Assembly (NCBI RefSeq): GCF_000003815.2
Contig: NC_049995.1
Span: 2,433,173 to 2,497,172, forward strand
DNA: 64,000 nucleotides
From: Branchiostoma floridae
Lineage: Eukaryota; Chordata; Leptocardii; Amphioxiformes; Branchiostomatidae
Direction of reading: 5' to 3'
Shown here: positions 62,101-64,000 of the stretch, one piece after another
How positions within the stretch are numbered: the first letter of the stretch is position 1
Layout: each line of letters starts with the position of its first letter
The notes under the pieces: generated by a model
The model's database searches: none
What the model saw: only the letters and a program-made list of their open reading frames with translations
What the model was told of the DNA's origin: nothing
Position numbers and translations under genes: made by a program

Positions 62101-63792
62101 TGCTCACCCAGTGACCAGGCAAAGTAGTACTTGGTTCGAGCCATCATGATGCTGAGATGCAGATAACCAAACCTGGTCAGGAGGGGAGCAGCGATGATCA
62201 GGTCATCTGTGGGTGGAAAAGGGTTAAAATCTGGTCACAAAGGTGCAGCAATGATCATGGGTAAAGGGTTAACATCATATAGCATAATAAATCATATATA
62301 AATCACAAGAATAACAAAAGACTCAAGACATTTTGTCTGGACTTCAGAAACACTTAACATTATGACATACATTAGTATGAATGTGTGCTTGTGTTTGTGT
62401 AGTTGGCATTCAGCACCAAGGACAGATGTTAGTATGCATGCATGTGTGTATGCATGTGTGTGTGTGCATGTGTGTATGTTTAGATAGTGTTCAGCACCAA
62501 GGACAGATGTTAGTACATGTGTGCCTGTGTTTGTGCATAGTTACATAGTGTTCAGTACCAAGGACAGATGTTAGTACATGTGTGTGTACATGTATGTGTG
62601 TATCTAGATTGTGTTTAGCAACAATAACAGATATCAGTGTGGATGTGTTTGTATATAGATAGTGTTCAGCACCAAGGACATATGTTTGTGTGCATGTTTG
62701 TGCGATTGTGTCCATTTAGATAGTGTTCAGCACCAAGGACATATGTTTGTGTGCATGTTTGTGCGATTGTATCTATTTAGATAGTGTTCAGCACAAAGGA
62801 CAGATGTTAGTCTGTTTGTATGTGTGTTTGTGTCTATTTAGATAATAGTGTTCAGCACCAAGGACAGATGTTAGTATGTACATGTATATATGTCTGTGTG
62901 TGTGTAAGTAGATAGTGTTCAGCACCAAGGACAGATGTTAGTCTGTTTGTATGTGTGTTTGTGTCTATTTAGATAGTGTTCGGCACAAAGGACAGATGTT
63001 GGTCTGTTTGTATGTGTGTTTGTGTCTATTTAGATAATAGTGTTCAGCACCAAGGACAGATGTTAGTATGTACATGTATATATGTCTGCGTGTGTGTATG
63101 TAGATAGTGTTCAGCACCAAGGACAGATGTTAGTCTGTTTGTATGTGTGTTTGTGTCTATTTAGATAGTGTTCAGCGCCAAGGACAATTGTTAGTGTGCA
63201 TGTTTGCATGTGTGTTTTGTGTCTGTTTAGATATTGTTCAGCACCAAGGACAGATGTTAGTGTGCATGTTTGCATGTGCGTTTTGTGTCTGTTTAGATAT
63301 TGTTCAGCACCAAGGACAGATGTTAGTGTGCATGTTTGCATGTGTGTTTTGTGTCTGTTTAGGTAGTGTTCAGCACCAAGGACAGATATTAGTATGTGTG
63401 TGTGTTTGTGTGTGTATTTAGATTGTGTTCTGCACCAATTGCCAGGACTTCCGGGAAGTAGAACACGTAGCTGTAGTACTCCAGGGGGCTAGGGATACGT
63501 CAGCACAGAATATCATAAAACGTTTATTGAAAACAAATATGTATTTAGTAAATAGCTACAAGAGCAGATGTTAGTATGTATGTGAGTGTTTGTGTCTATT
63601 AAGATAGTGTCTAGCACTAAGGAAAAATGTTAGTGGGTAACGTTATATGTGTGTGTGTGTATTTAGGTAGTGTTCAGCACCAAGGACAGATATTAGTATG
63701 TGTGTGTGTTTGTGTGTGTATTTAGATTGTGTTCTGCACCAATTGCCAGGACTTCCGGGAAGTAGAACACGTAGCTGTAGTACTCCAGGGGG
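59196..63792 (-). CDS. MBOAT1/2: Lysophospholipid acyltransferase (MBOAT1/2 type), C-terminal part
   Basis: ER-membrane O-acyltransferase that re-acylates lysophospholipids. Exons (minus): 63488-63436 (identical second copy 63792-63740), 62206-62108, 61514-61411, 60967-60903, 60718-60586, 60081-59930, 59535-59196. All phases agree. Signatures: PLEYYSYVFYFPEVLAIG, LSIMMARTKYYFAWSLADAV, NAAGLGFNGYDENGNPRWDL, LIDNWNIQTSLWLKR (likely catalytic Asn), YVLSAMWHGFYPGYYFTFLG (catalytic His), QLYDVITF and YTVLPFVLL. The cytosolic tail is Asn/Gly-rich and hydrophilic and ends EKKVK. Compared with vertebrate MBOAT2, about 70 residues are missing between the first two exons listed, although phase is kept (G|AT). 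The 5' end is beyond 64000. Confidence 0.88.
60340..60575 (-). mobile_element. SINE-like repeat between MBOAT exons
   Basis: On the minus strand: ACGTGTGGCATAATTGTCAG then CGCTCTGAGTTC (A-box-like), ATGTTTGAAACCTGCC (B-box-like), CTTGTGCCATTGGGAAAAGT and TTCCTCACTTCACTCAGGTA. Same layout as 10200-10375. Probably tRNA-derived. Confidence 0.5.
61623..61832. mobile_element. Inverted-repeat MITE, family GCTAGTTCACC, copy 3
   Basis: The best-preserved copy: AACGCTAGTTCACCTTTATT and AATAAAGGTGAACTAGCATTA. CGGATAAAGGTTACCCTGCG lies inside the right end. It sits in an MBOAT intron. Confidence 0.75.
62231..62275. repeat. Partial copy of an MBOAT exon edge inside the intron
   Basis: CTGGTCACAAAGGTGCAGCA then ATGATCATGGGTAAAGGGTT repeats the exon/intron boundary at 62175-62230 (CTGGTCAGGAGGGGAGCAGC then GATGATCAGGTC...AAAGGGTTAAAAT). 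The acceptor itself is deleted in this copy. Confidence 0.65.
62390..63430. repeat. Large minisatellite in the MBOAT gene
   Basis: About 16 units of roughly 58-70 bp, each with GTGTTCAGCACCAAGGACAG, then ATGTTAGT and a TGTGTGTTTGTGTCTATTTA spacer. The core resembles the donor end of the adjacent exon (GTGTTCTGCACCAATTGCCA on the plus strand). More units lie between and after the exon copies. Confidence 0.9.
63436..63488 (-). CDS. MBOAT1/2: MBOAT exon with PLEYYSY motif, copy 1
   Basis: 53 bp, entering with one base of a codon and leaving one base (G). Encodes PLEYYSYVFYFPEVLAI(G), matching the LLEYLSY...G region of MBOAT1/2. Acceptor CCCTAG, donor GTGCAG. Confidence 0.75.
63740..63792 (-). 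CDS. MBOAT1/2: MBOAT exon with PLEYYSY motif, copy 2
   Basis: Base-for-base the same as 63436-63488, including both splice sites, offset by 304 bp. Using both copies adds 53 bp and breaks the frame, so only one can be used per transcript, or one is an assembly duplicate. Confidence 0.6.
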
Positions 63793-64000
63793 CTAGGGAT
63801 ACGTCAGCACAGAATATCATAAAACGTTTATTGAAAACAAATATGTATTTAGTAAATAGCTACAAGAGCAGATGTTAGTATGTATGTGAGTGTTTGTGTC
63901 TATTAAGATAGTGTCTAGCACTAAGGAAAAATGTTAGTGGGTAACGTTATATGTGTGTGTTTGTGTGTGTTTAGATAGTATTGCAGTAACAAGGACAGGT

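Larger units (their letters stand above)
63358..63960. repeat. 304-bp tandem duplication containing an exon
   Basis: 63358-63656 and 63662-63960 are essentially identical, including GCAGATGTTAGTATGTATGT and TCTAGCACTAAGGAAAAATG blocks. The joint lies in a TG repeat. Confidence 0.9.

Noticed and set aside
63111-63341. Minus-strand 76-codon frame with VLGAEQYLN repeated three times
   Set aside because: It is a read-through of minisatellite units whose length is close to a multiple of three; it lacks splice logic, and its similarity to the MBOAT exon is explained by the repeat core.

Overview
This is intron-rich animal genomic DNA. A conserved bilaterian gene set, many inverted-repeat transposons and a CR1-like retroposon suggest a deuterostome, most likely an amphioxus (Branchiostoma). 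The organism call is an inference; the gene calls rest on translations whose exon phases join exactly.

Layout. (1) About 283-17620, + strand: the 3' half of an eyes-shut homolog (EYS). Twenty-four exons encode EGF and laminin-G (LG) modules ending in a fifth LG and a stop at 16516-16518; the 5' part lies left of the window. (2) 18872-33268, - strand: a complete 14-3-3 gene of the zeta/beta type, tail-to-tail with EYS. It has a tandem pair of alternative exons that reading-frame phase makes mutually exclusive. (3) 33953-48024, + strand: complete MRTO4, a ribosome-assembly factor, head-to-head with 14-3-3 across about 685 bp. Its 9-kb second intron is full of DNA-transposon derivatives. (4) 48675-54481, - strand: a complete ninjurin with a CR1-like LINE in intron 1. 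(5) 57604-64000, - strand: a lysophospholipid acyltransferase of the MBOAT1/2 type. Its 5' end is outside the window, and an expected internal segment is missing where a large minisatellite sits.

The most unusual pattern runs across the window. At six splice sites in three genes, a tandem duplication or minisatellite either includes the intron/exon boundary or runs directly into it. The sites are EYS exons e20 and e24, MRTO4 exons 4 and 6, and two MBOAT exon edges; one MBOAT exon also sits inside an almost perfect 304-bp duplication. This suggests splice boundaries being seeded, copied or moved by local repeat expansion. Other leads are at least six inverted-repeat (MITE-like) families, an array of inverted CCAAT motifs in EYS, ATGGCGG-type candidate first exons inside the 14-3-3 and MRTO4 introns, and a possible alternative last exon of 14-3-3. 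The genes share no obvious pathway: photoreceptor matrix, phosphoprotein adaptor, ribosome assembly, membrane rupture/adhesion and phospholipid remodelling.
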